Of a DNA stretch of 63,727 bases, positions 24,227-33,168 are shown in pieces; positions within the stretch are counted from its first letter, which is position 1, and every line of letters begins with the position of its first letter. Position numbers and translations under genes: made by a program. Source of the stretch: an uncultured Clostridia bacterium (GTDB lineage Bacteria > Bacillota > Clostridia > Monoglobales > Monoglobaceae); assembly GCA_947625905.1 (NCBI GenBank), contig CANQQJ010000017.1:1-63727 (forward strand), read 5' to 3'. Below the pieces are notes generated by a model that was given only the letters and a program-made list of their open reading frames with translations, was not told the origin of the DNA and did not search any database.

Positions 24227-24997
24227 ATGCTGCTTGCTATTGACGTAGGAAACACAAACATTGTGGCGGCGCTCTACGACGGGGATAATTTTATCCGCAG
24301 CTGGAGGATCGCCACCGATATCAACAAGGCCAGCGACGAATACGGAATACTGCTGTGCCAGCTTTTGAGTAGTGAAAACACCGAGCCCGCCCAAATAGAC
24401 GACGTTATGATCGCCTCTGTCGTGCCGACCGTTATGCACTCGCTGACAAACGCGGTCAAGCGGTACTTGGGCTGCAGCCCCATGATAGTTGGGCCGGGTA
24501 TCAAAACCGGAATGAACATAAAAATGGACAACCCGAGAGAACTGGGCGCCGACAGAATAGTAAACGCGGTGGCGGCAATAAACAAATACAAGCCGCCTCT
24601 GATAATCGTGGACTTCGGCACCGCCACCACGTTTTGCTCGATCGACAGAAGCGGCTGCTATGTGGGCGGAGTTATCACCGCGGGCATGAAGATCTCAATG
24701 GACGCGCTGTTTGAGCGCACCGCCAAGCTGCCCAAGGTCGAGATAGTGAAGCCGCCCTCGCTCATCGGAAAAAACACGGTGAACTCGATACAGAGCGGAG
24801 CGCTCTACGGCCACGCGGGCATGACCGACAGCATTGTGCGCAGGATAAAAAAAGAAATAGGCGAGGACGCCTCGGTCGTGGCAACGGGCGGACTGGCGAA
24901 AATGATCTCTCGCGAATCCGAAGAGATAGATATCGTCGACAGCATGCTGACCGTTGACGGACTTAAAATATTATACGACAAAAACAAAGAAAAATAA
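24227..24997 (+). CDS. coaX: Type III pantothenate kinase
   Basis: A 256-residue ASKHA-fold kinase that phosphorylates pantothenate in the first step of CoA synthesis. Motifs: AIDVGNTNIVAALYDG (phosphate 1), GADRIVNAVAA, VDFGTATTFCSID (phosphate 2) and GGVITAGM. The family uses a monovalent cation and is insensitive to CoA feedback. Length is normal. The second gene of a phosphoesterase-coaX-malic enzyme cluster. Confidence 0.94.
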   Translation: MLLAIDVGNTNIVAALYDGDNFIRSWRIATDINKASDEYGILLCQLLSSENTEPAQIDDVMIASVVPTVMHSLTNAVKRYLGCSPMIVGPGIKTGMNIKMDNPRELGADRIVNAVAAINKYKPPLIIVDFGTATTFCSIDRSGCYVGGVITAGMKISMDALFERTAKLPKVEIVKPPSLIGKNTVNSIQSGALYGHAGMTDSIVRRIKKEIGEDASVVATGGLAKMISRESEEIDIVDSMLTVDGLKILYDKNKEK

Positions 24998-25010
24998 AAG
25001 GAGAAACAAA

Positions 25011-26165
25011 ATGGACTACAACAAAGAAGCGCTCAGGCTCCACAAGGAGCTGAAAGGAAAAATAGAGGTCGCGTCGCGCGCGGCCACGACCAACAAGGAC
25101 GAGCTTTCGACCGCCTATACTCCGGGTGTGGCCGAGCCCTGCCGCGAGATCGCCAAGGACAAGAAACTGGTTTACGACTATACCCGAAAGGGCAATCTGG
25201 TGGCCGTGGTGACCGACGGCAGCGCGGTTCTGGGACTCGGCAACATAGGCCCCGAGGCGGGCATGCCCGTTATGGAGGGCAAGTGCGTGCTGTTTAAAAA
25301 TTTCGCGGACATCGACGCGTTCCCCATCTGCCTTGACACGCAGGACACGGACGAGATCGTTGAAACGGTCAAGAACATAGCGCCGGGTTTCGGCGGCATC
25401 AACCTTGAGGATATCGCGGCGCCGCGCTGCTTTGAGGTGGAGCGCAGGCTCAAGGAGGCGCTGGACATTCCGGTTTTCCACGACGACCAGCACGGAACCG
25501 CTATCGTGGTGTCGGCGGGTATTATCAACGCTCTCCGCGTTGTGGGCAAGAATATTGAAAACGTGAATATCGTGATAAACGGCGCGGGCAGCGCGGGTAT
25601 CGCGATCTGCAAAATGCTGATGAATATGGGCGCCGAAAACATTATTCTGGTCGACAAGATCGGCGCGATATGCGAGGGCATGGACGGACTGAATCCCGAA
25701 CAGGAAAAAATGTCAAAGATAACCAACAGAGCCAAAAAGTCGGGCAGCCTGGCCGATGTTATGAACGGGGCCGACGTGTTTATCGGCGTGTCGGCGCCGA
25801 ATATAGTCAGCAAGGACATGGTGGGCTCAATGGCGGACGACGCTATAGTTTTCGCGATGGCGAACCCGACGCCCGAGATCATGCCCGATCTCGCCAAAGA
25901 GGCGGGCGCCAGGATCGTGGGAACCGGCCGCTCCGACTTCCCCAATCAGATAAACAACGTTATCGCGTTTCCGGGGATCTTCCGCGGCGCGCTGGACGCC
26001 AGGGCAAAGGCTATAACAGAGGAAATGAAAACGGCCGCCTGCCGCGCCATCGCGGGACTTATATCGGACGATGAGCTAAGCGAGGAGTATATCATCCCGA
26101 AGGCCTTTGACCCGAGGATCGCCAAGGCCGTGGCCAAAGCCGTGGCGGAAGCCGCCGAAAAATAA
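25011..26165 (+). CDS. NAD(P)-dependent malic enzyme
   Basis: A 384-residue short-form malic enzyme, decarboxylating malate to pyruvate. Key segments are YTPGVAEPCREIA, GLGNIGPEAGMPVMEGK with the catalytic Lys, DIDAFPICLD, HDDQHGTA, a Rossmann loop INGAGSAGIAI, and FAMANPTPEI. The start is ATG 25011, set by AAAGGAGAA; the longer frame overlapping coaX is not needed. It may supply pyruvate for CoA ester formation with coaX upstream (inference). A terminator follows. Confidence 0.92.
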   Translation: MDYNKEALRLHKELKGKIEVASRAATTNKDELSTAYTPGVAEPCREIAKDKKLVYDYTRKGNLVAVVTDGSAVLGLGNIGPEAGMPVMEGKCVLFKNFADIDAFPICLDTQDTDEIVETVKNIAPGFGGINLEDIAAPRCFEVERRLKEALDIPVFHDDQHGTAIVVSAGIINALRVVGKNIENVNIVINGAGSAGIAICKMLMNMGAENIILVDKIGAICEGMDGLNPEQEKMSKITNRAKKSGSLADVMNGADVFIGVSAPNIVSKDMVGSMADDAIVFAMANPTPEIMPDLAKEAGARIVGTGRSDFPNQINNVIAFPGIFRGALDARAKAITEEMKTAACRAIAGLISDDELSEEYIIPKAFDPRIAKAVAKAVAEAAEK

Positions 26166-26193
26166 TCGCGGCGCGTCATAAATCAAAAAAGAA

Positions 26194-26227
26194 AAGGCGG
26201 AAGCATTTGCTTCCGCTCTCTTTCTTT
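26194..26227 (+). terminator. Terminator after malic enzyme
   Basis: Stem GCGGAAGC-ATTT-GCTTCCGC followed by CTCTTTCTTTT. Confidence 0.75.
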
Positions 26228-26312
26228 TGGTGAGTTGTTATTTCGTTTTTCAAGTCAACAAGCGCCATGATCCGACGCTTCTAATACACGATCGCAAAAG
26301 TGCGCTCCAAAA

Positions 26313-26651
26313 CTACTTTACCGGACTTTTAACGGCGTCCGCCTTACAGCGTTCATACTCAACGTCAAGAACAGTCTGAACAGTATGCTCTGCAAGTTTG
26401 TCAAGAGCGTTATACTTCTGCACAAGTGCGACAACGCTGTCATCAATAACAAGCGGGATTTCATAGTCGAACACTTTGATGTTAAGAGCTTTGCACATCT
26501 TCATAACAGTGTTAAAACCTGTGCCCGAAATGCCGTTTTTGAGAGCGCTTACCACAGTTGTCTGAGCTATACCCACGCTGAACGCGAACTGACGCACACT
26601 GCGGTACTGCTTCTTGATCTCCTGCTTTATAAGCATTGTCAAGTCGTCCAT
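26313..26651 (-). CDS. XRE-like helix-turn-helix protein coupled to an L,D-transpeptidase
   Basis: A 112-residue protein with an N-terminal XRE/Cro-type helix-turn-helix (about 1-60: SVRQFAFSVGIAQTTVVSALKNG, then FNTVMKMCKALNI) and a C-terminal helical region that may dimerise. The HTH is the form seen in small transcription regulators and antitoxins. It starts 15 bp after the L,D-transpeptidase stop with a strong AAAGGAGGT, so it is surely cotranscribed. A regulator downstream of a wall enzyme suggests feedback, but its target is unknown. Confidence 0.8.
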   Translation of the reverse strand: MDDLTMLIKQEIKKQYRSVRQFAFSVGIAQTTVVSALKNGISGTGFNTVMKMCKALNIKVFDYEIPLVIDDSVVALVQKYNALDKLAEHTVQTVLDVEYERCKADAVKSPVK

Positions 26652-26666
26652 CTTAATACCTCCTTT

Positions 26667-28115
26667 TTACGTTTCTGTAATATATACTCGTGTTCCAAAG
26701 GGCATATTCGCGGACAGCCAGTTTATGTACTTAGCCTGGCACCGCACGCATCCCAATGATAATTTAACACCAACGTTATTGTTATACGGAGTTCCGTCAT
26801 ATCTCAGCAGCGTCGAATGGAGCGCGTAGTTTCCATAGAAAACCATTACGGGACCCACATAATAATTCGCGTAGGTCCATCTGTCCTGCGCCTGGAAATA
26901 CTCAAACGAGCCCGTGATCGTCTCGCTGCCCTCGGCGCCGATACCGACCGTGAAATCCTTGACCCATTTCCAGTTTCCTTTCGAGCCCTCGAAAACCGCG
27001 CATCTGAATTTTTGCTTGTTTACCCAGATCAGGTAATTCGTGGAGCTGCTCACTCCGCTTTCGTTCACTCTTTTCTCAAGAGCCGCGATCGACTCGAGAG
27101 CCATGGGTGACTTTGTGAGATGAATGTCTATATACTCGCCCGCGTCGAAATACTCAAGAGTGCTTCCGAAGCTCTCAACAAAGGGCCGAAGCTCGATATA
27201 AGTCAAACTGTTTATGTTTGAGACCGGAACGCTGAGCGATTTATCCTCGCCGAAGACCGTTATATAGCTGTAGCCTATGTTTACCAGCATTTCATTATCG
27301 CCGGTCTTTACTTTAACGCTGTCATACTGAGGATAATATGTGCAGTCGGTGATGCCGATCGCCTCCGCCACTTCGGAAAGGGGCGCTATTATCGACGAGC
27401 CCTCGAAGATCGCCGGCGACGTAAGCGGCACATACTTTCCGTCAATATAGATATTGATCGGGTCCTGGGTCCTTATGTGAGCCGTCATATCGGCATGGCT
27501 CGATACCGAGCCGTCATCGTTTACATATGTGTAAAGCGGCAGCTTTTCCGAAAGCGGCAGCGTGTAGTTATCGGTATAATAGTCGATCGAGTCAATGCCC
27601 GACACATCCAGATAATATGTCGTGCCGATCGGCGCCGCGGGGACATCATATGTAAGACTGAAACTGTCAAGACTGTTTATGTATTCCGTGTGCGAGCCCA
27701 GAAGCTCTCCCTCCGCGGAATACAGATTAAACACCGCGTAGTCATATCTGGGCCAGCCGTCAAGCACCGCGTTGAAATTGACCGTGTAGCTCGTTATTAA
27801 ATTCATATCGGGCGCCGCCTGCGCGGGTGCCTCGGAAACGGCAGGATCATCGGCCTCGGAGATCTCGGGCTCACCCGAAGCGAGAGGTATTTTTTCGGCA
27901 TCGTATTCCCCGTCCGCGAGAGGTATCTCCTCCGCCTTTTCCTCGGGAGGAACGATCTCGGGCGAATTCTGCGTCTCCTCGGGCGGCAGAATTTCCGGGG
28001 TCAGTGACTCGACCGGCAAAGGCTCAGGGTCAACTTCATCGGCGTATGAGATCATACCGAACGGGGCCAGAGCCATGATCACCGCCGCCAAACAAAACAA
28101 TACTCTTTTTTTCAT
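26667..28115 (-). CDS. Exported L,D-transpeptidase with stalk domain
   Basis: A 482-residue wall enzyme. It has a signal peptide (FCLAAVIMALAPFGMISYA), a disordered Pro/Glu-rich stretch (30-95), a beta domain (about 105-210) and a copper-amine-oxidase-like stalk domain (about 220-335: IIAPLSEVAEAIGI, FVESFGSTLEYF). The C-terminal YkuD catalytic domain carries HSTLL and SLGCVRC; the Cys is the nucleophile. The usual SHGC is SLGC here. YkuD enzymes form 3-3 peptidoglycan cross-links or attach proteins to the wall. It is first in a two-gene operon with the HTH protein. A consensus promoter is upstream. Confidence 0.88.
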   Translation of the reverse strand: MKKRVLFCLAAVIMALAPFGMISYADEVDPEPLPVESLTPEILPPEETQNSPEIVPPEEKAEEIPLADGEYDAEKIPLASGEPEISEADDPAVSEAPAQAAPDMNLITSYTVNFNAVLDGWPRYDYAVFNLYSAEGELLGSHTEYINSLDSFSLTYDVPAAPIGTTYYLDVSGIDSIDYYTDNYTLPLSEKLPLYTYVNDDGSVSSHADMTAHIRTQDPINIYIDGKYVPLTSPAIFEGSSIIAPLSEVAEAIGITDCTYYPQYDSVKVKTGDNEMLVNIGYSYITVFGEDKSLSVPVSNINSLTYIELRPFVESFGSTLEYFDAGEYIDIHLTKSPMALESIAALEKRVNESGVSSSTNYLIWVNKQKFRCAVFEGSKGNWKWVKDFTVGIGAEGSETITGSFEYFQAQDRWTYANYYVGPVMVFYGNYALHSTLLRYDGTPYNNNVGVKLSLGCVRCQAKYINWLSANMPFGTRVYITET

Positions 28116-28157
28116 ATATTTTCCTCATATTTTTATTATTAATTCCTAACTATAATT

Positions 28158-28186
28158 ATTGTATAACAATTTTCTGCAATTGTCAA
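28158..28186 (-). promoter_or_regulatory. Promoter of the L,D-transpeptidase operon
   Basis: TTGACA (28181-28186), 17 bp, TACAAT (28158-28163) on the minus strand, about 42 bp before the start codon. Confidence 0.8.
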
Positions 28187-28210
28187 CAAGAATTTAACAA
28201 ATAGTTGACT

Positions 28211-28236
28211 GATTTTGTTATTTTATTAACAAAATC
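28211..28236 (-). terminator. AT-rich hairpin at the end of prmA
   Basis: A perfect 10-bp stem GATTTTGTTA / TAACAAAATC overlapping the prmA stop codon, without a clean T-run. Confidence 0.5.
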
Positions 28237-29194
28237 ACGCACAAGTATACGCCGTCCATTCATTTGACCGTTTTTCCTTGATGATTTCCAATCCGACGGC
28301 TTCAACAGCGGCTCTTACCTCGTTCGCTCTTTCGTTAATAATTCCCGAACAGATAAATATTCCGTCAGGTTTCATAAAGCCTCGGACATACGGAGAAAGC
28401 GCGATTATGACATCGGCGACAATATTGGCGGCGACCAGATCATATTTTCCGAAGCGGTCGCGCACTTTTTTGTTTTCGATTATATCTCCGCTGCTCACGC
28501 TGTACAAATCGCGGTCCAAATTATTAAGGGCCAGATTATCATAGGCAACATCCACCGCGGCGGGATCGATATCCACGGCGTCGCAATGGGAAGCGCCGAG
28601 CAGCAGCGCTATGATCGACAAAATGCCGCTGCCGCAGCCCAGATCGAGCATTGTGCCGCCGGGTTTTAAATTTTCCTCGACAGCCTCGATACAGAAACGC
28701 GTGCTGTCGTGGGTGCCGGTGCCGAACGTCATACCGGGATTGACGCGGAAAACCACTCTGTCGGTCTCTTTTTCAAGGGGCAGCCACTCCGGCTGTATCA
28801 GGACCCGGGACCCAATTTCAATAGGTTTAAAATACTGCTTCCAATTCTCGGACCAGTCCTCGTCTTTGACCTGCGCGGTAACTATTTTTAGCGCGCCGAA
28901 TTTTCGGGCTTCGTCTGCGGCTTTCATATCCGCGATCTTCTTTTCGATCTCGGACAAGGTCAAAAGACCGTCGTTATCGTCCGCGACATAGGCGGTGATC
29001 TTAGTATCGGCGGTCTTGAGCCTCTCGAGCTCTTCGTCCACATAGTCCCAGTATTTTCGATTTTTTTCGAGAAAATCGATAAAATCGTCCTTATCGGAGA
29101 TCTCGACTCCGTCTATGCCCAGATCCGTCAGAGCCGAGCAGACAGGGTCGATCCCCTCGGACGTTGTGATTATGTTGATTTTTATCCAGTTCAA
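28235..29194 (-). CDS. prmA: Ribosomal protein L11 methyltransferase
   Basis: A 319-residue class I methyltransferase that trimethylates ribosomal protein L11. It has an N-terminal ferredoxin-like recognition domain (about 1-110), then a SAM-binding domain with LDLGCGSGILSIIALLLGA, VDIDPAAVDVAYDN and VAANIVADVI. The C-terminus EWTAYTC is typical. The start is a TTG at 29194. Its Shine-Dalgarno, GAGGGGGG (6 bases upstream), is the edge of repeat block R5 rather than ordinary leader. It lies downstream of alaS and the HIT gene across R5. Confidence 0.9.
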   Translation of the reverse strand: MNWIKINIITTSEGIDPVCSALTDLGIDGVEISDKDDFIDFLEKNRKYWDYVDEELERLKTADTKITAYVADDNDGLLTLSEIEKKIADMKAADEARKFGALKIVTAQVKDEDWSENWKQYFKPIEIGSRVLIQPEWLPLEKETDRVVFRVNPGMTFGTGTHDSTRFCIEAVEENLKPGGTMLDLGCGSGILSIIALLLGASHCDAVDIDPAAVDVAYDNLALNNLDRDLYSVSSGDIIENKKVRDRFGKYDLVAANIVADVIIALSPYVRGFMKPDGIFICSGIINERANEVRAAVEAVGLEIIKEKRSNEWTAYTCA

Positions 29195-29199
29195 TCGGT

Positions 29200-29578
29200 T
29201 CCCCCCTCAGACGGGCTTACGCCCCATATCCGCTTACGTTAATGATTTGTGGCCTCGTTTATTTGTGCAATCGGAATACGATAGTGCCACGAACCCGCTG
29301 CGCAGCTCCGGCCGCAGCCAGCTCCCCCAAGGGGGAGCCTGTTTTATATGGGCTCCCAAAAAGCGCCAGCGAAGCGCGTTTTTTGGGAAAGCGGCGGAAA
29401 CCCGAAGCGGGTGAGTGCTGCCGCTTGCGGCGGCACGAATAAGCGTAGGGATTTCCGCCGCCAGGGCTCCCGCAAAGCGCCAACGCAGTGCGCTTTGTGG
29501 GAAGGCTGAGCAACCGCCCGTAAAGCGAAGCTTCCGCCGCTTGCGGCGGAACGAGCCAAAGGGCGCGTTGCTCAGCCG
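29200..29578. repeat. Composite intergenic repeat block R5
   Basis: About 375 bp between prmA and the HIT gene. Left edge CCCCCCTCAGACGGGC (prmA ribosome binding site on the minus strand). Then the ~85-bp module in plus orientation (29230-29313), then two related hairpin units, GCGCCAGCGAAGCGC (about 29346-29391) and GCGCCAACGCAGTGCGC (about 29470-29508). An inverted pair GCTGAGCAAC / GTTGCTCAGC (29505-29578) closes it; its right arm overlaps the stop of the HIT gene. No gene is visible. Confidence 0.75.
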
Positions 29579-29916
29579 GGCGGCCACTGCAGATTTCTGC
29601 CAGCCAGCATATGGAAGTGCAGATGTCCGACGGTCTGGCCCCCGTCCTCGCCGCAATTGTTGACTATTCTGTAGCCTTTTTCGGAAAATCCGCGCTCGGC
29701 GGCTATTTTGGCCGCCGCCTCGAATATTTTGCCTATAACCGCCGAATTTTCGGCTGTTATCTCGTTGGTCGAGCTTATGTGCTTTTTAGGCACAATCACG
29801 ATATGCTCGGGCGCCTGGGGCGCGATGTCCAAAAACGCGTAGACGCTGTCGTCCTCGTACACCTTTGTGGACGGGACCTCGCCCGCGACTATCTTGCAAA
29901 ATAAGCAATCAGACAT
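29572..29916 (-). CDS. HIT-family nucleotide-binding protein (HinT-like)
   Basis: A 114-residue histidine-triad protein with the triad in VGHLHFHML near residue 99 and the start CLFCKIVAGEVPS. HinT-type enzymes hydrolyse aminoacyl- and lysyl-adenylates and nucleoside phosphoramidates. The C-terminus LAGRNLQWPPG is the usual family end, so the protein is full length although its TGA falls in the inverted arm of repeat R5. It starts 2 bp after alaS, giving a suggestive pairing of an aminoacyl-tRNA synthetase with an aminoacyl-adenylate hydrolase. Confidence 0.92.
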   Translation of the reverse strand: MSDCLFCKIVAGEVPSTKVYEDDSVYAFLDIAPQAPEHIVIVPKKHISSTNEITAENSAVIGKIFEAAAKIAAERGFSEKGYRIVNNCGEDGGQTVGHLHFHMLAGRNLQWPPG

Positions 29917-29918
29917 AA

Positions 29919-32561
29919 TTATTTCTCCTTTTTGATGTGTTTTTCAAGTATGCCTCTGACATTTTTCAGGGCTTCCTCTACCTTTTCGGGCAGGCGGCCT
30001 CCGGCCTGGGCGCTGTCGGGTCTTCCGCCGCCGCCTCCGCCAAGCTGCTTGGCGACCTCGGAAATCACTTTTCCGGCGTGGGCGCCCTTTTCGATAGCCT
30101 CCTTTGAGGTCATGGAGATAAGATTGACCTTCTCGCCCGCCTTTGACGCCAGCACGATCAGCGAGTTGGGCAGCTTGGCCTTGAGGTTGTCGCCTATCTC
30201 GCGCATGGTGTTCATATCAACGCCGTCGTCCAGCAACTGTGTCACTACCTTGATGCCGCCTACCTCCTCGGCGTCCTCAAGCGCGTCGCCGAGACTGCTT
30301 TTTGCGAGTTTGCTCTTCAGGCTCTCTATCTCGTGCCTCTGATCGCGCAGCTCGCTCATCACACCCTCGGCGCGGCCGAGCAGGTCCGCCTGACCGGTTT
30401 TTAACGTCTTTGCAACATCATAGAGCAGCATCGACTGGTTGCGGCACAGCTCTATAACATTGTGTCCGGTGGTTCCCTCGATGCGTCTCACGCCCGCCGC
30501 GACTCCCGACTCGCCGAGTATCCTCATGATTCCCAGGTTTCCGGTATTGGCGGCGTGGGTTCCTCCGCATAACTCAATGCTGAAATCGCCCATGCGCACC
30601 ACGCGGACGCGCTTGCCGTACTTCTCGCTGAACAGCGCCATCGCGCCCATGGTTTTGGCGGTGGCTATGTCCTCCTCGAAGCAGTCTATTTTTATACATT
30701 CCATTATCTTGTCGTTGACCAATGTTCCGACCTCGAGCTGCTCCTCGATCGTCATAGCCTGAAAATGCGAGAAGTCAAAGCGGAACCTGTGCTCGTCCAC
30801 ATACGAGCCCGCCTGCGCCACGTGCTTTCCGAGCACCTGTCTGAGCGCGGCCTGAACAAGATGCACCGCCGAGTGGTTGCGCATGATCGCCTTGCGGCGC
30901 TCGGCGTCGACGCTGACGCTGACCGTCTCGCCCACCGAGATCTCGCCGTTCTGGACAACGCAGTGGTGATGGAACTTGCCGTTCTTTTTGGTAACGTCAT
31001 TGACGCGCACCGACGCGGCGTCGGTGTTTATATATCCGCTGTCGCCCACCTGGCCTCCGCTCTCGGCGTAGAGCACAGAGCGGTCAAGCACGATAATTAC
31101 CTCGTCGTCCTTCCCGGCTTTTTGAACGCGCTCGTCGCCCTTTGCGATTGCGAGCAGCTTGGACTTGCCGTTAAATTTCTGATAACCCTCGAATATCGTG
31201 GCGTCCTTTATGTCGATGAATATATCGTTTTCCCAGGCCGTGTCGTCGTTGTTTCCGCGAGCGGTCTTTGAGGCGGCGCGCTGCTTGTTGAGCAGCTCCC
31301 TGAACATGGTCTCGGCTACCACAAATCCGTTCTCGCCCATGATCTCGCGGGTCAGATCGATCGGGAATCCGTAGGTGTCATAAAGCTTAAACGCTCTCTC
31401 GCCGTCAAGCTCGCTTATGCCGCTTTCCTTCATCTCCTCGATATATGACTTGATTATCTGCATACCCTGGTCGATGGTGTTGTTGAAACGCTCCTCCTCG
31501 CTCTTGATAACGCTCTCGATATACTCGAAGTTGGTGTCAAGCTCGGGATAGGCGCTCATCGACTCGTTGGCGACAACTCTCGCCAGCTTATAAAGGAAGG
31601 TGCCCTCTATGCCCAGCAGTCTGCCGTGGCGCGCGGCTCTGCGCAAAAGTCTGCGCAGCACATAGCCCCTGCCCTCGTTGGACGGAAGCACGCCATCGGC
31701 CGTCATGAACACGGTGCTGCGGATATGGTCGGTTATAACGCGGAGCGAGGTGTCGGTGTGCTTGTCCTCGCCGTATTTTACGCCCGCCATCTCGGCCGCC
31801 GCGTCAAGCACGCGCCTTATGGTGTCGACCTCGAATATCGAGGTGGTGCCCTGCATGATGCAGGCTATTCTCTCAAGGCCCATGCCCGTGTCGATATTGG
31901 GGTGGTCAAGCTTGTTGTATGTGCCGTTCTCGTCCTTGTCGAACTGAGTGAATACCAGGTTCCAGAACTCAACGTATCTGTCGCAGTCGCAGCCGACCGC
32001 GCAGTCGGGACTGCCGCATCCGTATTCCTCGCCGCGGTCGTAGTATATCTCGGAGCAGGGTCCGCAGGGACCTGTGCCTATCTCCCAGAAATTATCGTCC
32101 TTGCCAAGATGCACGATCCTGTCCTTTGACACGCCGACGTGGTTCACCCAGATATCCTCGGCCTCGTAGTCGTCCTCATAAACGCTGACCCAAAGGCGGT
32201 CCTTGGGTATCTCGAGCACTTCCGTGATAAACTCCCACGCCCACTTGGTAGCGTCCATCTTGAAATAGTCGCCGAACGAGAAATTGCCCAGCATTTCGAA
32301 AAACGTGCCGTGGCGAGACGTGAGACCCACCTGCTCGATATCCGGCGTTCTGATGCACTTCTGGCAGGTGGTGACGCGCTTCGCGGGCGGGACCTCCTTA
32401 CCGGTGAAGTAGGGCTTAAGGGGCGCCATGCCCGCGTTTATCAGCAGCAGACTGGCGTCGTTCTGGGGAACAAGCGGAAACGAGGGCAGGCGCAGATGGC
32501 CCTTGCTCTCAAAAAAGCTCAAAAACTTTTCGCGTATTTCGTTTAAACCTAATTTTTCCAT
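29919..32561 (-). CDS. alaS: Alanyl-tRNA synthetase
   Basis: An 880-residue class II synthetase. Aminoacylation domain (1-~450) with KPYFTGKEVPPAKRVTTCQK, FEMLGNFSFGDYF, GPCGPCSEIYYDRG and GMGLERIACIMQG. The editing domain has the zinc-site HSAVH and CGGTH motifs (near 560 and 660), and the C-terminal domain GGGGGGRPDSAQAGG near residue 845. Start is ATG 32561, set by AAGAGGTAG; an in-frame TTG 21 bp upstream has no ribosome binding site. It is cotranscribed with the HIT gene. Confidence 0.96.
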   Translation of the reverse strand: MEKLGLNEIREKFLSFFESKGHLRLPSFPLVPQNDASLLLINAGMAPLKPYFTGKEVPPAKRVTTCQKCIRTPDIEQVGLTSRHGTFFEMLGNFSFGDYFKMDATKWAWEFITEVLEIPKDRLWVSVYEDDYEAEDIWVNHVGVSKDRIVHLGKDDNFWEIGTGPCGPCSEIYYDRGEEYGCGSPDCAVGCDCDRYVEFWNLVFTQFDKDENGTYNKLDHPNIDTGMGLERIACIMQGTTSIFEVDTIRRVLDAAAEMAGVKYGEDKHTDTSLRVITDHIRSTVFMTADGVLPSNEGRGYVLRRLLRRAARHGRLLGIEGTFLYKLARVVANESMSAYPELDTNFEYIESVIKSEEERFNNTIDQGMQIIKSYIEEMKESGISELDGERAFKLYDTYGFPIDLTREIMGENGFVVAETMFRELLNKQRAASKTARGNNDDTAWENDIFIDIKDATIFEGYQKFNGKSKLLAIAKGDERVQKAGKDDEVIIVLDRSVLYAESGGQVGDSGYINTDAASVRVNDVTKKNGKFHHHCVVQNGEISVGETVSVSVDAERRKAIMRNHSAVHLVQAALRQVLGKHVAQAGSYVDEHRFRFDFSHFQAMTIEEQLEVGTLVNDKIMECIKIDCFEEDIATAKTMGAMALFSEKYGKRVRVVRMGDFSIELCGGTHAANTGNLGIMRILGESGVAAGVRRIEGTTGHNVIELCRNQSMLLYDVAKTLKTGQADLLGRAEGVMSELRDQRHEIESLKSKLAKSSLGDALEDAEEVGGIKVVTQLLDDGVDMNTMREIGDNLKAKLPNSLIVLASKAGEKVNLISMTSKEAIEKGAHAGKVISEVAKQLGGGGGGRPDSAQAGGRLPEKVEEALKNVRGILEKHIKKEK

Positions 32562-32617
32562 TTTATCTACCTCTTGCTTCAAATTATAAATTTCACTAAA
32601 TAAATATTATATCAATT

Positions 32618-33145
32618 TTATTTGTTCACGTCAATAGTTTTGCAGATATACTTGTAAATTTCGGCGGCATGCTCCTTGAGCGCCTCGGCCGTCCGAACCG
32701 CCTGGAGCCTTTGGCCCGCGTCTATTTTGATCTCAAGTATCGGCGAGCCGCCGTCAAGCATCGTAAGTGCCGCCGTGTGCCGTCCGCCGCCCGCGGGTAT
32801 GACCTCCGCGGTGACGCCGTTGGGATTCACAAGCTCCTCAAACTCCTCGCGCCTCACGGCCGAGGCAATCTTTTTTCGTATACTTTTGGGAACCCTGTCG
32901 CGGAAAAAATCTTCCGTATCCGTTCCGCGGCCGGTCAGCTTAACGCACTCGCTGTTTTTGTAAAACAGCTGCTCGATAAAGCCGTCCTCGATCAGCTCGC
33001 TGAGCATGATCGTCAGGTCAAAATAACTCATCACGTTCTCGTCCCATGTAAGCAGCTCGGTCAGCCTCGTCAGCGACAGGGGGTACGGATACTGCCTGAG
33101 CGTGTATAGGATCGCGAATTTAATCTCATCTTTTTCAGAAAGCAT
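32618..33145 (-). CDS. DUF4364-family protein
   Basis: A 175-residue protein of the DUF4364 family, widespread in Clostridia and usually single-copy. The N-terminal 80 residues form a winged-helix-like domain (ILYTLRQYPYPLSLTRLTELL, YFDLTIMLSELIEDGFIEQLF), suggesting DNA binding. The rest is an alpha/beta domain. Function is unknown. ATG 33145 is used, since GGGTGAT precedes it. It is located between degV and alaS, both on the same strand. Confidence 0.82.
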   Translation of the reverse strand: MLSEKDEIKFAILYTLRQYPYPLSLTRLTELLTWDENVMSYFDLTIMLSELIEDGFIEQLFYKNSECVKLTGRGTDTEDFFRDRVPKSIRKKIASAVRREEFEELVNPNGVTAEVIPAGGGRHTAALTMLDGGSPILEIKIDAGQRLQAVRTAEALKEHAAEIYKYICKTIDVNK

Positions 33146-33168
33146 ATTTATCACCCAACATTTTAAAT

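Noticed and set aside
24954..25010. Longer N-terminus for malic enzyme overlapping coaX
   Set aside because: The upstream residues are Lys-rich out-of-frame coaX sequence; ATG 25011 has a strong ribosome binding site and matches the usual family start.
29572..29916. HIT protein considered as having a repeat-derived tail
   Set aside because: Its end (GRNLQWPPG) is the normal family C-terminus; only the stop codon overlaps the repeat arm.
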